A stretch of 64,000 bases of DNA from Pseudomonas sp. FP453 (GTDB lineage: Bacteria; Pseudomonadota; Gammaproteobacteria; Pseudomonadales; Pseudomonadaceae): positions 5,708,501 to 5,772,500 of the forward strand of contig NZ_CP117435.1 in assembly GCF_030687495.1 (NCBI RefSeq). The letters run 5' to 3'. Under the pieces are notes generated by a model. It did no database searches, was not told the origin of the DNA, and saw only the letters and a program-made list of their open reading frames with translations. Position 1 is the first letter of the stretch. Each line of letters begins with the position of its first letter. Both the position numbers and the translations under genes were made by a program. Of the stretch, positions 35,157 to 44,570 are shown piece after piece.

Positions 35157-36377
35157 TTAAGCCGCATCGCGCTTGGCGCCGTTGCGGTAGGTTTCTACCG
35201 CCGCGATCAAGGCGTGCAGGATTGCGGCGCTGTCGCCGATCACCGACAGGTCGGCACGCTTGATCATGTCGCAACTCGGGTCGAGGTTGATCGCCACCAC
35301 CTTGTCGCAGGCACCGATGCCTTGCAGGTGCTGGATCGCCCCGGAAATACCCACCGCCACGTACACCCTTGCAGTGACCCAGATACCACTGGCGCCGACC
35401 TGGCGGTCGCGGGCCATGAAACCGTCGTCCACGGCCACCCGTGACGCGCCTTCGGTGGCGCCGAGGGCGGCGGCGGTCTGGTGGAACAGCGCCCAGTCCT
35501 TCACGCCATTGCCGCCGGAGAAAATGAACTCCGCTTCGGCCATCGGAATGGCCGCCGGATCCACCGCCACCGCGCCGAGGTCTTCGATACGCGGCAGGCT
35601 GCGCGCCAGGCCTGTGGATAACTCCACGGGCAACACTTCGTGACGGGTTTCGCTGACCGGTTCCGCGCACTCGACGGCGGCGAGGATCAGGCGCGGCAGT
35701 GGTCGGGCCAAGTCTTCCTGGCCGGCGCCAGCACGGCCGATGCATTCGTCACCCTTGATCTGCCATACGCGCGTCGCCGGGCGTTCCTTGAGGCTGGCGG
35801 CAAAGCGCCGACCCAATTCGCCGCCACCGCTGCGGCTGTCCGGCAGCAGCCAGTGGCGTGGGTTGAACTGGTTATCCACAGCGCGCAAACCCTGTACTCG
35901 TTGTTCCGGTGCATAACCGTCGAACTCAGGGCCATCGAGCACCAGCAGGCGATCGACACCAGCCGTGGCAAACGCGTTTTCCTTGTGCTCGCCAAACACC
36001 ACGGCCAGCACTGCGCCGTCGCTGCCGGCGAGTTGGCGGGCGAGGCCGAGCAAGTCGCGGTCGTGGCTGCTCAGGCGGCCACCGACCATGTCCGGCACCA
36101 CGTTGATATAGAACGCCGGCGCGGCAACCTGATGCAGCGGCAACTGCACTTCCACCGCCGCCGTGCGCTTGGCCGCGCCGCCCTGCTGGGCGCCGCTGCG
36201 GTCGATGCGCTTGATCCCGTTGGGGCCGATAAAACCGACGCCATGTACGTTCTTGCGGATGACGCCGTTAGGCCCCATCCAGCTGTGTTGCACCGGTTGC
36301 ATCGCCGCATGCAGCGGGTGCAGGCGGTTGCGGGCGATCCACTCAGCGCGTGGGTCGCGGCGGATAATGTCGCTCAT
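35157..36377 (-). CDS. etfA: Electron transfer flavoprotein alpha subunit
   Basis: A 406-residue ETF alpha-type protein. The N-terminus is longer than that of housekeeping EtfA (about 310 residues): the first ~90 residues include GPNGVIRKNVHGVGFIGPNG. The C-terminal FAD-binding domain has IFSGGNGVKDWALFHQTAAA, VGASGIWVTARVYVAVGISG, AIQHLQGIGACDKVVAINLD and ADLSVIGDSAAILHALI. The ATG overlaps the dgcB stop by one base. It works with EtfB and probably passes electrons to DgcB or to ETF dehydrogenase. Confidence 0.87.
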   Translation of the reverse strand: MSDIIRRDPRAEWIARNRLHPLHAAMQPVQHSWMGPNGVIRKNVHGVGFIGPNGIKRIDRSGAQQGGAAKRTAAVEVQLPLHQVAAPAFYINVVPDMVGGRLSSHDRDLLGLARQLAGSDGAVLAVVFGEHKENAFATAGVDRLLVLDGPEFDGYAPEQRVQGLRAVDNQFNPRHWLLPDSRSGGGELGRRFAASLKERPATRVWQIKGDECIGRAGAGQEDLARPLPRLILAAVECAEPVSETRHEVLPVELSTGLARSLPRIEDLGAVAVDPAAIPMAEAEFIFSGGNGVKDWALFHQTAAALGATEGASRVAVDDGFMARDRQVGASGIWVTARVYVAVGISGAIQHLQGIGACDKVVAINLDPSCDMIKRADLSVIGDSAAILHALIAAVETYRNGAKRDAA

Positions 36378-38320
36378 CAGTGCACCTCCGCAGGTTCACG
36401 CTTTAGGGGGGCTTTGGCGGGCGCAGCGTCTTCTAGCAACGCATCGGCCACCAGTTCCGCGATGTCCTTGATCAATGGACGCGGTTCGACCACGCCCTCA
36501 AGCATCGCCGTGCACTGCGGGCAACCCACCGCTACCACTTCGGCACCGGTTTCGCGGATATCTTCCATGCGCATATCGGGAATGCGTTGCTTGCCAGGAA
36601 TGTCGGTAATCGGCGCCCCGCCACCGCCGCCGCAGCAGCGTGAACGGAAGCCCGAGCGTTGCATCTCCTTGACCTCGATCCCCAGCGCGCGCAGCACCTG
36701 GCGCGGCGCCTCGTATTCGCCGTTGTAGCGGCCCAGGTAGCACGGGTCGTGATAGGTCACGCTGTTGCCCTTGTGCTGGCCCAGGTTCAGCGCGCCCTCG
36801 CCGATCAGCTCGGCCATGAAGGTGCTGTGGTGGTGCACAACGTAGTTGCCGTTGAAGGCGCCGTACTCGTTTTTCAGCACATGGAAACTGTGGGGGTCGC
36901 AGGTGACGATGCGCTTGAAACTGTACTTGGCCAGGGTCTGGATATTGCGCGACGCCAGCAACTGGAAGGTGGCTTCGTCGCCCAGGCGGCGGGCCACGTC
37001 GCCGCTGTCGCGTTCTTCCAGGCCGAGCACGGCGAAGTCGACATTCGCCGCCTTGAGCACTTTGACGAAGGCGCGCAGGGTGCGTTGGTTGCGCATGTCG
37101 AAGGCACCGTCGCCGACCCAGAACAGCACGTCGGCGCTGCCCTTTTCGCTGAGCAACGGCAGGTTCAAATCCGCTGCCCAGTTCAAGCGACCGCCCGGAG
37201 CAAAACCGCCCGGGTTGTCGGTGGCGATAAGGTTTTCGAGGACTTCGGCGCCTTTGTTCGGCGTGGCGCCTTTTTCCAGGGTGAGATGGCGGCGCATGTC
37301 GACGATGGCGTCCACGTGCTCGATCATCATCGGGCACTCTTCCACGCAGGCGCGGCAGGTGGTGCAGGACCACAGGGTCTCGGCGTCCACCAGACCGTTG
37401 ACGATCGGCTGATGCGGGTTGCCGCTGTGTTCGCCAATGGCTTTGCCCGGATACGGGCTGCCGGCGAACTTGGCATCGGTGCCACCGGCCAGGCCGACGA
37501 CCATGTCCTGGATCAGCTTTTTCGGGTTCAGCGGCTGGCCGGCAGCAAAGGCCGGGCACGCGGCTTCGCACTTGCCGCACTGCACGCAGGCGTCGAAACC
37601 GAGCAGTTGGTTCCAGGTGAAATCCTTGGGTTTTTCCACGCCCAGGGGCGCGGTCTTGTCGCTCAGGTCCAGCGGTTTCAAACCGGTGGAGCGGCCACCG
37701 CCAAAGCGCTCGGCGCGACGGTGCCAGGCCAGGTGCAGGGCACCGGCGAAGGCGTGTTTCATCGGGCCGCCCCAGGTCATGCCGAAGAACATCTCGCTGA
37801 CGCCCCACAACACACCCACGCCGAGCAGCGCCGCGAGCAGCCAGCCGCCGAAGTCCGCCGGCAGGATCCCGGCCACCGGCAAGGTCACCAGGAAGAAGCT
37901 CACCGAGAACGCCATCAGGCTTTTCGGCAGGCGCATCCACGGGCCTTTCGACAGGCGCGCCGGCGGGTTGCGCCGACGCAGGTAGACGAAGGTCGCGCCG
38001 ACAAACATCAGCACCGAAGCCAGCAGCAAGGCGTACCCGAGGAGGCGGTTGTGCAGGCCGAAGCCGTGCACCAGGATGGCCAGCAATGCCGACAGCACAA
38101 AGCCCAGCGCCGTGGCGACGTGGGTGTTGGCGATGTATTTGTCGCGGGCGACCACATGGTGCAGGTCGACCATGTAGCGCTTGGGCATGGCCAGCAGGCC
38201 GCCCAGCAGGTCGACTTTGGAGGCACGGCCACGGCGCCACATGTTTACCCGGCGCAGGGCGCCGAGGACGGCAAGGCCCAGGGCGGCGAAGAGCAGGATG
38301 GGAAGAAGGGTGTTCAGCAT
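36377..38320 (-). CDS. dgcB: Dimethylglycine catabolism Fe-S oxidoreductase DgcB
   Basis: A 647-residue membrane-bound iron-sulfur protein. The N-terminal ~220 residues contain several transmembrane helices (LLPILLFAALGLAVLGALRR and four more). Two 4Fe-4S motifs follow: CVQCGKCEAACP and CTTCRACVEECP. The C-terminal half has two CCG-type domains with HDPCYLGRYNGEYEAPRQVL and RSRCCGGGGGAP. This is the build of heterodisulfide-reductase-like electron carriers. With DgcA it is required for dimethylglycine demethylation in P. aeruginosa. Confidence 0.9.
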   Translation of the reverse strand: MLNTLLPILLFAALGLAVLGALRRVNMWRRGRASKVDLLGGLLAMPKRYMVDLHHVVARDKYIANTHVATALGFVLSALLAILVHGFGLHNRLLGYALLLASVLMFVGATFVYLRRRNPPARLSKGPWMRLPKSLMAFSVSFFLVTLPVAGILPADFGGWLLAALLGVGVLWGVSEMFFGMTWGGPMKHAFAGALHLAWHRRAERFGGGRSTGLKPLDLSDKTAPLGVEKPKDFTWNQLLGFDACVQCGKCEAACPAFAAGQPLNPKKLIQDMVVGLAGGTDAKFAGSPYPGKAIGEHSGNPHQPIVNGLVDAETLWSCTTCRACVEECPMMIEHVDAIVDMRRHLTLEKGATPNKGAEVLENLIATDNPGGFAPGGRLNWAADLNLPLLSEKGSADVLFWVGDGAFDMRNQRTLRAFVKVLKAANVDFAVLGLEERDSGDVARRLGDEATFQLLASRNIQTLAKYSFKRIVTCDPHSFHVLKNEYGAFNGNYVVHHHSTFMAELIGEGALNLGQHKGNSVTYHDPCYLGRYNGEYEAPRQVLRALGIEVKEMQRSGFRSRCCGGGGGAPITDIPGKQRIPDMRMEDIRETGAEVVAVGCPQCTAMLEGVVEPRPLIKDIAELVADALLEDAAPAKAPLKREPAEVH

Positions 38321-38376
38321 GGTGAAGCTCCCAAAGACCTCGGGGTCTTGCAGGTCGAGATGCCTTGCTCAATTCC

Positions 38377-38466
38377 TGTGGGAGCGGGCTTGCCCGCGAT
38401 TGCAGTGTGTCAGTCAACAAAGATGTTTACTGAACCACCGCTATCGCGGGCAAGCCCGCTCCCACA
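38377..38466. repeat. REP pair, head-to-head type, GC variant
   Basis: TGTGGGAGCGGGCTTGCCCG and its inverse lie in the 160-bp gap between dgcA and dgcB, inside the operon. Confidence 0.88.
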
Positions 38467-38483
38467 GGGTTCTCCACAAGCCG

Positions 38484-40544
38484 TCAGAAATCCTTGCACA
38501 AGCGCAGGGCGTCATAGATCGCAGCGTGGGTGTTGCGCTGCGCCACGCAGTCGCCGATGCGGAACAGCAAGTAGCCGTCACCCGCCTCGCTCAGGCACGG
38601 CTGCGGCTTGATCGCGAACAGCGCCTCGACGTCCATCTGGCCCTTGTTGCGCGAGCCTTCCTTGAGGGCGTAGTAGATCGCTTCGTCCGGGCGCACGCCG
38701 TTTTCGACGACCACCTGGTCCACCACCCGTTCCTCTTTGGCGCCGGTGTATTCGTTCTCCAGCACCGCCACCAGCTTGTCGCCTTCGCGGTAGACCTTTT
38801 CCAGCATCATGTCGCCGGTCATGATCACTTCCTTGGGGTACATGCTGCGGTAGTAGGTCGGGAACGACGTACCGCCGATGGCCACGCCGGGCTTGATGTC
38901 GTCGGTGACGATCTCCACCTGGCTGCCTTTGTCCGCAAGGAAATCCGCCACCGACATGCCGGTGAATTCGCAGATGGTGTCGTACACCAGCACGTTTTTA
39001 CCCGGCGCGACTTTGCCGTCGAGCACGTCCCAGCTGCTGACGATCAGGCCTTCAGCCGCGCCCCAGTGTTCGTTCTGTTCGATGAACGGATGCCCGCCCA
39101 CGGCCAGCACCACGACGTCCGGGCGCAGGTCCAAGATAGTCGCCGCATCGGCGGCCACGCCCAGGCGCAGGTCGACATTCAAGCGCGCCAGCTCCAACTG
39201 GAACCAGCGGGTGATCCCGGCAATCTGGTCGCGCTGCGGCGCCTTGGACGCGGTGGTGATTTGCCCACCGATAAATTCTTTCTTCTCGAACAGCGTCACG
39301 TCATGGCCACGCTCGGCGGCGACGCGTGCAGCTTCCATCCCGGCCGGGCCGGCACCGACCACCACGACCTTGCGCTTGACCCCGGTGGTTTTCTCGATGA
39401 TGTGCGGCACGCCCATGTACTCACGGGACGTCGCGGCGTTCTGGATGCACAACACATCCAGGCCCTGGTACTGGCGGTCGATGCAGTAGTTGGCGCCGAC
39501 GCACTGTTTGATCTGGTCGATCTGGCCCATCTTGATCTTGGCGATCAGGTGCGGGTCGGCCATGTGTGCACGGGTCATGCCGACCATGTCCACGTAGCCG
39601 CCTTCCAGAATACGGGTGGCCTGGTTCGGGTCCTTGATGTTCTGCGCGTGCAGCACCGGCGCCTTGACCACTTCCTTGATCCCGGCGGCCAAGTGCAGGA
39701 ATGGCTCCGGTGGATAACTCATGTTGGGGATAACGTTGGCCAGGGTGTTGTGGGTGTCGCAACCCGAGCCCACGACGCCGATGAAATCGAGCATGCCGGT
39801 GTCGTCGTAATACTTGGCGATCTGTTTCATGTCCTCGTGGGACAAGCCGTCCGGGTGGAACTCGTCACCGCACAGGCGGATGCCCACGCAGAAATCCGGG
39901 CCGACTTCCTTGCGCACGGCTTTCAATACTTCCAGGCCGAAACGCATGCGGTTTTCGAAGCTGCCGCCCCATTCGTCGGTACGCTTGTTGACCCGTGGGC
40001 TCCAGAACTGGTCGATCATGTGCTGGTGCACCGCCGACAGTTCCACGCCGTCGAGGCCACCAGCTTTCGCGCGGCCAGCGGCGGCGGCGTAGTTGCCGAT
40101 CACCCGCCAGATTTCTTCCGGCTCGATGGTCTTGCAGGTGGCACGGTGCACCGGCTCACGCACGCCGGACGGCGACATCAGGGTCGGCCAGTTGAAGCCG
40201 TCCCACCGCGAGCGCCGGCCCATGTGGGTAATCTGGATCATGATCTTGGCGCCATGCTTGTGCATGGCGTCGGCCAGGTTCTGGAAGTGCGGGATGATGC
40301 GGTCGGTGGACAGGTTGACCGAACTCCACCATTCCTGCGGGCTGTCGATGGCCACGACGGACGAGCCGCCGCAGATCGCCAGGCCGATGCCGCCCTTGGC
40401 TTTCTCTTCGTAATAACGGATGTAGCGCTCGGTGGTCATGCCGCCGTCGGTGGCATACACCTCGGCGTGGGCGGTACTGAGCACGCGGTTGCGGATGGTC
40501 AGTTTGCCGATCTGGATCGGCGCAAACATTGCTTCGAAAGCCAT
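38484..40544 (-). CDS. dgcA: Dimethylglycine demethylase flavoprotein DgcA
   Basis: A 686-residue protein of the Old Yellow Enzyme/trimethylamine dehydrogenase type. An N-terminal TIM-barrel FMN domain (about 1-370) includes SAVHQHMIDQFWSPRVNKRT. A 4Fe-4S cluster motif CVGANYCIDRQYQGLDVLC follows, then an FAD/NAD domain with VVVVGAGPAGMEAARVAAER at about residue 395. It oxidises dimethylglycine to sarcosine, releasing formaldehyde, with electrons leaving via DgcB and the ETF pair. Gene order and size match the characterised P. aeruginosa dgcA. Confidence 0.92.
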   Translation of the reverse strand: MAFEAMFAPIQIGKLTIRNRVLSTAHAEVYATDGGMTTERYIRYYEEKAKGGIGLAICGGSSVVAIDSPQEWWSSVNLSTDRIIPHFQNLADAMHKHGAKIMIQITHMGRRSRWDGFNWPTLMSPSGVREPVHRATCKTIEPEEIWRVIGNYAAAAGRAKAGGLDGVELSAVHQHMIDQFWSPRVNKRTDEWGGSFENRMRFGLEVLKAVRKEVGPDFCVGIRLCGDEFHPDGLSHEDMKQIAKYYDDTGMLDFIGVVGSGCDTHNTLANVIPNMSYPPEPFLHLAAGIKEVVKAPVLHAQNIKDPNQATRILEGGYVDMVGMTRAHMADPHLIAKIKMGQIDQIKQCVGANYCIDRQYQGLDVLCIQNAATSREYMGVPHIIEKTTGVKRKVVVVGAGPAGMEAARVAAERGHDVTLFEKKEFIGGQITTASKAPQRDQIAGITRWFQLELARLNVDLRLGVAADAATILDLRPDVVVLAVGGHPFIEQNEHWGAAEGLIVSSWDVLDGKVAPGKNVLVYDTICEFTGMSVADFLADKGSQVEIVTDDIKPGVAIGGTSFPTYYRSMYPKEVIMTGDMMLEKVYREGDKLVAVLENEYTGAKEERVVDQVVVENGVRPDEAIYYALKEGSRNKGQMDVEALFAIKPQPCLSEAGDGYLLFRIGDCVAQRNTHAAIYDALRLCKDF

Positions 40545-40559
40545 GGCACGGTCCTCGGC

Positions 40560-41090
40560 TTACAACGGCTTGACGGTGAACAGGCCGTCATCGTGGCCCT
40601 CTTCGGAGCCTCCGTAGACTTGCTCTGCGACGGTGCGGAGGTTGCTGCCGCGCGCCTGGAGAATCTGGTCCATGGCACCGGCAAACCAGCCGGTGAACAT
40701 GTAGTCCACCTTGCGCCCGACCTTGCCGTACACGTAGACGAATGCCGAGTGTTCCAGCTTGACGCTGCAGGTGCCCTTGTCGAGGTCGATGTCCTGGATC
40801 TTGAACAGGCCCCAGCCGCGTTGCGACAGGCGCTTCATGTAGTGCTCGAACACCGCGACGCCTTCCAGGCCGTGGCATTCGGCTTCTTTCTCGCACCAGT
40901 GCCAGGCGGATTTGTAGCCGGCCTTGTAGAGGATCTCGGCGTAGGCGTCGGCGCCCAGGACTTCTTCGATACCGATGTGGTTATTGACGAAAAAGTGGCG
41001 CGGTACGTAGAGCATGGGCAGGGCGTCGGAGGTCCAGACACCGGTCTCGCTGTCGACTTCGATAGGTAATTGCGGGGCGATCTTGGCCAT
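40560..41090 (-). CDS. DUF5943 protein of the dgc operon
   Basis: A 176-residue soluble protein that I assign to DUF5943. The pattern LPMLYVPRHFFVNNHIGIEE, YKSAWHWCEKEAECHGLEGV and GWFAGAMDQILQARGS resembles the 4-vinyl-reductase/small-ligand-binding fold. No catalytic motif is recognised. It lies 15 bp upstream of dgcA and 55 bp after the dipeptidase, so it is co-transcribed and probably has an accessory role in dimethylglycine breakdown. Confidence 0.75.
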   Translation of the reverse strand: MAKIAPQLPIEVDSETGVWTSDALPMLYVPRHFFVNNHIGIEEVLGADAYAEILYKAGYKSAWHWCEKEAECHGLEGVAVFEHYMKRLSQRGWGLFKIQDIDLDKGTCSVKLEHSAFVYVYGKVGRKVDYMFTGWFAGAMDQILQARGSNLRTVAEQVYGGSEEGHDDGLFTVKPL

Positions 41091-41145
41091 GGAAACTTAA
41101 CTCCAGAAAATTTGTTGTAGGTGTGTTGCGCAGTGATGCGCTGGC

Positions 41146-42123
41146 TTATTCGCCCCAGACGTCCTTGAGGACGTTGACCCAGTTCTCGCCCATGATCTTG
41201 CGCACCACGCGTTCGCTGTGGCCGCGCTTGAGCAGGGTTTCGGTGAGGTTGGGGAACTCGCCCACGGTGCGGATGCCCAGTGGGTTGATGATCTTGCCGA
41301 AGCTGGTCAGGCGGCGGGCGTAACCCTTGTCATGGGTCAGCATTTCAAAGAAATCCTGGCCATGGCCCTGGGTGAAGTCGGTGCCGATGCCGATGGCGTC
41401 TTCGCCGACGATGTTCATGGTGTATTCGATGGCTTCGGCGTAGTCGTCGATGGTCGAATCGATGCCCTTGGCCAGGAACGGCGCGAACATGGTCACACCA
41501 ACAAAACCGCCGTGGTCCGCAATAAACTTAAGCTCTTCATCGGACTTGTTGCGCGGGTGCTCCTTGAGCCCGGACGGCAGGCAGTGGGAGTAGCACACCG
41601 GTTTTTTCGATTCGAGGATGACTTCTTCGGAGGTTTTGGAACCGACGTGGGACAGGTCGCACATGATGCCGACACGGTTCATCTCGCCGACGATCTCACG
41701 GCCAAAACCCGACAGGCCGCCGTCGCGCTCGTAGCAACCGGTGCCCACCAGGTTCTGGGTGTTGTAGCACATCTGCACCACGCCCACGCCGAGCTGCTTG
41801 AAGATCTCGACGTAGCCGAGTTGGTCTTCGAAGGCATGGGCGTTCTGGAAGCCGAAGATGATGCCGGTCTTGCCCAGTTCCTTGGCTCGGCGGATGTCGG
41901 CGGTGGTTTTCACCGGGATCACCAGGTCGCTGTTCTCACGGATCAGGGTCTGGCTGGCCACGATGTTATTGATGGTGGCCTGGAACCCTTCCCACACCGA
42001 CACGGTGCAGTTGGCGGCGGTGAGGCCACCTTTGCGCATGTCCTCGAACAGGTCGCGGTTCCACTTGGCAATAATCAGCCCGTCGATAACGATGCTGTCG
42101 GCGTGCAATTCGGCTGGGCTCAT
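41146..42123 (-). CDS. Membrane dipeptidase (renal dipeptidase family)
   Basis: A 325-residue zinc hydrolase of the M19 family. The start has the metal-binding-like segment ADSIVIDGLIIAKWNRDLFE, and the core has MCDLSHVGSKTSEEVILESK and KPVCYSHCLPSGLKEHPRNK with the zinc-binding histidines; VGEDAIGIGTDFTQGHGQ is near the C-terminus. In classic members the first motif is D-x-H-D; here the first His is not evident (DGLIIAKWN), so the metal site may differ. It is the first gene of the dgc operon. The ATG at 42123 follows AAGGGGA. Confidence 0.82.
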   Translation of the reverse strand: MSPAELHADSIVIDGLIIAKWNRDLFEDMRKGGLTAANCTVSVWEGFQATINNIVASQTLIRENSDLVIPVKTTADIRRAKELGKTGIIFGFQNAHAFEDQLGYVEIFKQLGVGVVQMCYNTQNLVGTGCYERDGGLSGFGREIVGEMNRVGIMCDLSHVGSKTSEEVILESKKPVCYSHCLPSGLKEHPRNKSDEELKFIADHGGFVGVTMFAPFLAKGIDSTIDDYAEAIEYTMNIVGEDAIGIGTDFTQGHGQDFFEMLTHDKGYARRLTSFGKIINPLGIRTVGEFPNLTETLLKRGHSERVVRKIMGENWVNVLKDVWGE

Positions 42124-42342
42124 CAGGCGTCCCCTTATTGGCGATTCATGCGCCGAATCGTCTGCCGGCGCTTTGGGGCCAGCATATGCCCAGGGGCAAC
42201 CCGAGCCGGGTGCAAAAACGACAGGGGAATTGCCGAAAGCGTCAATCCACGACAAAGGCTGCTATGACAGCTCTGACTGGCGGCTGTTCTTTGTCCTACT
42301 CTTGGGCCAGAATTCCCGCATCACCTGATATGAGACGGCGCA

Positions 42343-42744
42343 ATGAAATCGATTTTCCTGGCTTTGGCACTCATCGCAACCACCGCCCACGCGGCCGAAG
42401 ACACCGACAGCACGCCCTGCGATGGCATCGAAAACGACAAGCAAACCCTGGAATGCGCCACCTACAACAAAACCACCGCCGAACAACTGCTCAAGGATAA
42501 CTACCAAGGCCTGCTGGAACGCATGGCTGCGACCTACGGCAGCGACAAGACCAAGCTGGCGGACATTACCGCTCGTCTGAAGGATGCCCAGCAGAAGTGG
42601 GAAAAACTGCGGGATGCCGATTGTGCGGTGGACACCTTTCCGGCGGTGAATGGCACCAAGGCGTATGCGATTGCGGTGAATGACTGTTTGGCGCGCATGA
42701 GTGATGAGCGGTCGGAGTTTCTGGAGTCGATTGGGCAGGAATAA
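42343..42744 (+). CDS. LprI-like lysozyme inhibitor family protein (DUF1311)
   Basis: A 133-residue exported protein with signal peptide MKSIFLALALIATTAHA. The mature part has conserved cysteines (TPCDGIENDKQTLECATYN; DADCAVDTF; NDCLARMSDERSEFL) and a helical QQKWEKLRDADC stretch. This is the DUF1311/LprI pattern. Proteins of this family have been linked to lysozyme inhibition in Mycobacterium, but the role in Pseudomonas is unknown. It is transcribed away from the dgc operon and stands just ahead of a DUF3010 gene. Confidence 0.78.
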   Translation: MKSIFLALALIATTAHAAEDTDSTPCDGIENDKQTLECATYNKTTAEQLLKDNYQGLLERMAATYGSDKTKLADITARLKDAQQKWEKLRDADCAVDTFPAVNGTKAYAIAVNDCLARMSDERSEFLESIGQE

Positions 42745-42785
42745 GCGACAATCCCCGGCACTTTCTTTCTGAACCAAGGCCACTC

Positions 42786-43202
42786 ATGACTATCTGCGGC
42801 ATCGAAATCAAAGGCAGCGAAGCCATCATCGCCGTCGCCTCCCTGGACAACCAGGCGCTGACCCATGTCGCCCTGGCCACCAAGAAAATCGCCCTCGAAG
42901 ACGATGATGAAGCGGCCAACGTCAAAGCCTTCGCCGCCCAGGTGAAGGCGTTTGTGCAGGCCAACGGCATCGAGCGGATTGCGATCAAGAAGCGCAGCAA
43001 GAAAGGTGAGTTTGCCGGTGGGCCGACTACGTTCAAGATCGAGGGTGTATTTCAATTGCTGGACGGTGTGGAGGTGACGTTGTTGTCGCCACAGACCATC
43101 AATGCGCAGAACAAGAAGCACAGCTTTGAGCTGCCGGCGAGCCTGAACAAATACCAGCATGAAGCCTACAAAGCTGCCTGCTCGGCGCTGCTGAAGAAAT
43201 AA
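42786..43202 (+). CDS. DUF3010 family protein
   Basis: A 138-residue soluble protein beginning MTICGIEIKGSEAIIAVASL. The acidic-then-basic pattern (IALEDDDEAANVKAF; RIAIKKRSKKGEFAGG) and FKIEGVFQLLDGVEVTLLSP match DUF3010, which has an RNase-H-like fold by my reading of the N-terminal strand pattern. No function is established. It is 41 bp after the previous gene and is followed by a REP pair. Confidence 0.75.
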   Translation: MTICGIEIKGSEAIIAVASLDNQALTHVALATKKIALEDDDEAANVKAFAAQVKAFVQANGIERIAIKKRSKKGEFAGGPTTFKIEGVFQLLDGVEVTLLSPQTINAQNKKHSFELPASLNKYQHEAYKAACSALLKK

Positions 43203-43219
43203 GCCACACAGAGTATCCC

Positions 43220-43308
43220 TGTGGGAGCTGGCTTGCCTGCGATAGCGATGTATCAAATGGCATTTGTGGTGCTGACCCACCGCCATCGCAGGCAAGCCAG
43301 CTCCCACA
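43220..43308. repeat. REP pair, head-to-head type
   Basis: TGTGGGAGCTGGCTTGCCTG and its inverse enclose about 45 bp between the convergent DUF3010 gene and the ATPase gene. Confidence 0.88.
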
Positions 43309-43326
43309 TTTGTCCTGCGTTGTCTT

Positions 43327-44505
43327 TTAGAGGGATGTCTGGCGCTTGTGCAGCAGCCACTCGCCGAACGACTTGTCTTCCAGGGCATAGCCTCCCCGAC
43401 TCGACTTCCAGACCAGCTCCTTGTCGCGCAAGGCATCGATACAGGCCTGAATAGTCTGAGTGCCCGGCACCACGTCACTGCCCATGTCTTCCAGCGCCTT
43501 GCTCACCGCCGTGACAGTACTGTCGGTAAACGGTGCGAAGGGTTCGTTGCTCTGTGAACGCTCCACCATCACTTCCAGCACCGCACGCTGAGGGATGGTC
43601 AGGGCATTCCAGGCACTTTCGAATTCGGTCCACACGCCAGCACGCAGCGACTCGGCACGACTGTGCAGTAATTGACCCAGGTTACTCGCCTCACCCAACT
43701 CAAGCGCCACTTCACCCAGGATGGTGCGCAACATCTCCGGGCGACGGCCCACCCGCTCAAAGACTTCATCAATGTCAGCAGCGTTGAACTGGTTGGTCTC
43801 GGCCAAAAGGGCGTTGATATGCAGGGTATACGCTTGGGTAAACTCCCTGCCCAGCAGCGGAAAAGGTGTGATGCTGGAACCGAAGAATGGCTGGCTTTTG
43901 CCTAAGACCAAATGGGCCAGCTTGTCGCGATTGGAGCCGGTGAACACCAGATACAAGCCGTTGCCTTCCTCGTCGCGGCCTTGGTTGAGCTGGTCCCGGG
44001 CAGCCTTCAGCGCAAACATCGCGTTGATACCAGACTCGCTGGTAAGTGCGTGCTGCGCTTCATCTATCACCAGCACGACGGTTTTTTCTGCCGCGCTGTG
44101 GAGCAGTTCCAACGCCTGGGTCAGCGTTGCGCCGACCGGTAATTGTGGTTTGGTAAAGTCCCAGGACAGGGTACGCAGAAAGCTTAGCTTCTCGATTCCC
44201 ATGTTCTTCGCCAGCTTGCGAATGCCCTTTTCATAGGGAACCAGCGCTGCGGCAATCGCGCTGGCAATCAGCTCTGCGGGGTCTTTTTCTTTGTCCGCCC
44301 ACAGGTCGACGTACACGGTCAGCCAGCCCCTGAGCTGGCACTCCGGGATCAAGTCCTCCCGCAAAAAGGTGCTTTTGCCGGTACGACGTGGCGCCGCGAG
44401 AAACAGGCCAGACGTGAAATCCTGAATGCCAGCCCCCACCAAGCCGTCGGCAATGCTGCTGGCCAGGGTGGGACGGCGGAACACGAAGCCGTTGTTCTTG
44501 GACAT
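43327..44505 (-). CDS. AAA-type ATPase of unknown function
   Basis: A 392-residue P-loop ATPase. The Walker A motif is APRRTGKST (residues 38-46, with Ala in place of the first Gly), the Walker B is VVLVIDEAQH (about 141-150), and a sensor-1-like TGSNRDK follows. The C-terminal ~120 residues (WNALTIPQRAVLEVMVERSQ...) look like a winged helix, as in Orc1/STAND-type ATPases. It stands alone, with no partner gene, between a REP pair and cdhR. The upstream region is very AT-rich and carries inverted and direct repeats. The class includes mobile-element and defence proteins, but nothing here proves such a role. Confidence 0.65.
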   Translation of the reverse strand: MSKNNGFVFRRPTLASSIADGLVGAGIQDFTSGLFLAAPRRTGKSTFLREDLIPECQLRGWLTVYVDLWADKEKDPAELIASAIAAALVPYEKGIRKLAKNMGIEKLSFLRTLSWDFTKPQLPVGATLTQALELLHSAAEKTVVLVIDEAQHALTSESGINAMFALKAARDQLNQGRDEEGNGLYLVFTGSNRDKLAHLVLGKSQPFFGSSITPFPLLGREFTQAYTLHINALLAETNQFNAADIDEVFERVGRRPEMLRTILGEVALELGEASNLGQLLHSRAESLRAGVWTEFESAWNALTIPQRAVLEVMVERSQSNEPFAPFTDSTVTAVSKALEDMGSDVVPGTQTIQACIDALRDKELVWKSSRGGYALEDKSFGEWLLHKRQTSL

Positions 44506-44529
44506 GCTTTTATACCCAATTATTGGAAG

Positions 44530-44570
44530 GACTATAAATTATAGTCGCGAGTATAATTGACTATAATTGC
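44530..44570 (-). promoter_or_regulatory. AT-rich promoter with inverted and tandem repeats before the ATPase gene
   Basis: GACTATA-AAT-TATAGTC (44530-44546) is a perfect 7-bp inverted repeat. AGTATAATT and ACTATAATT (44550-44568) are tandem copies 10 bp apart. On the minus strand these read TATACT and TATAAT, good -10 boxes. The repeats overlap the promoter, as an operator for a repressor would. Confidence 0.55.

Noticed and set aside
38181..41069. 962-residue open frame opposite dgcA
   Set aside because: Shadow of dgcA and its neighbour; the minus-strand genes have clear motifs.
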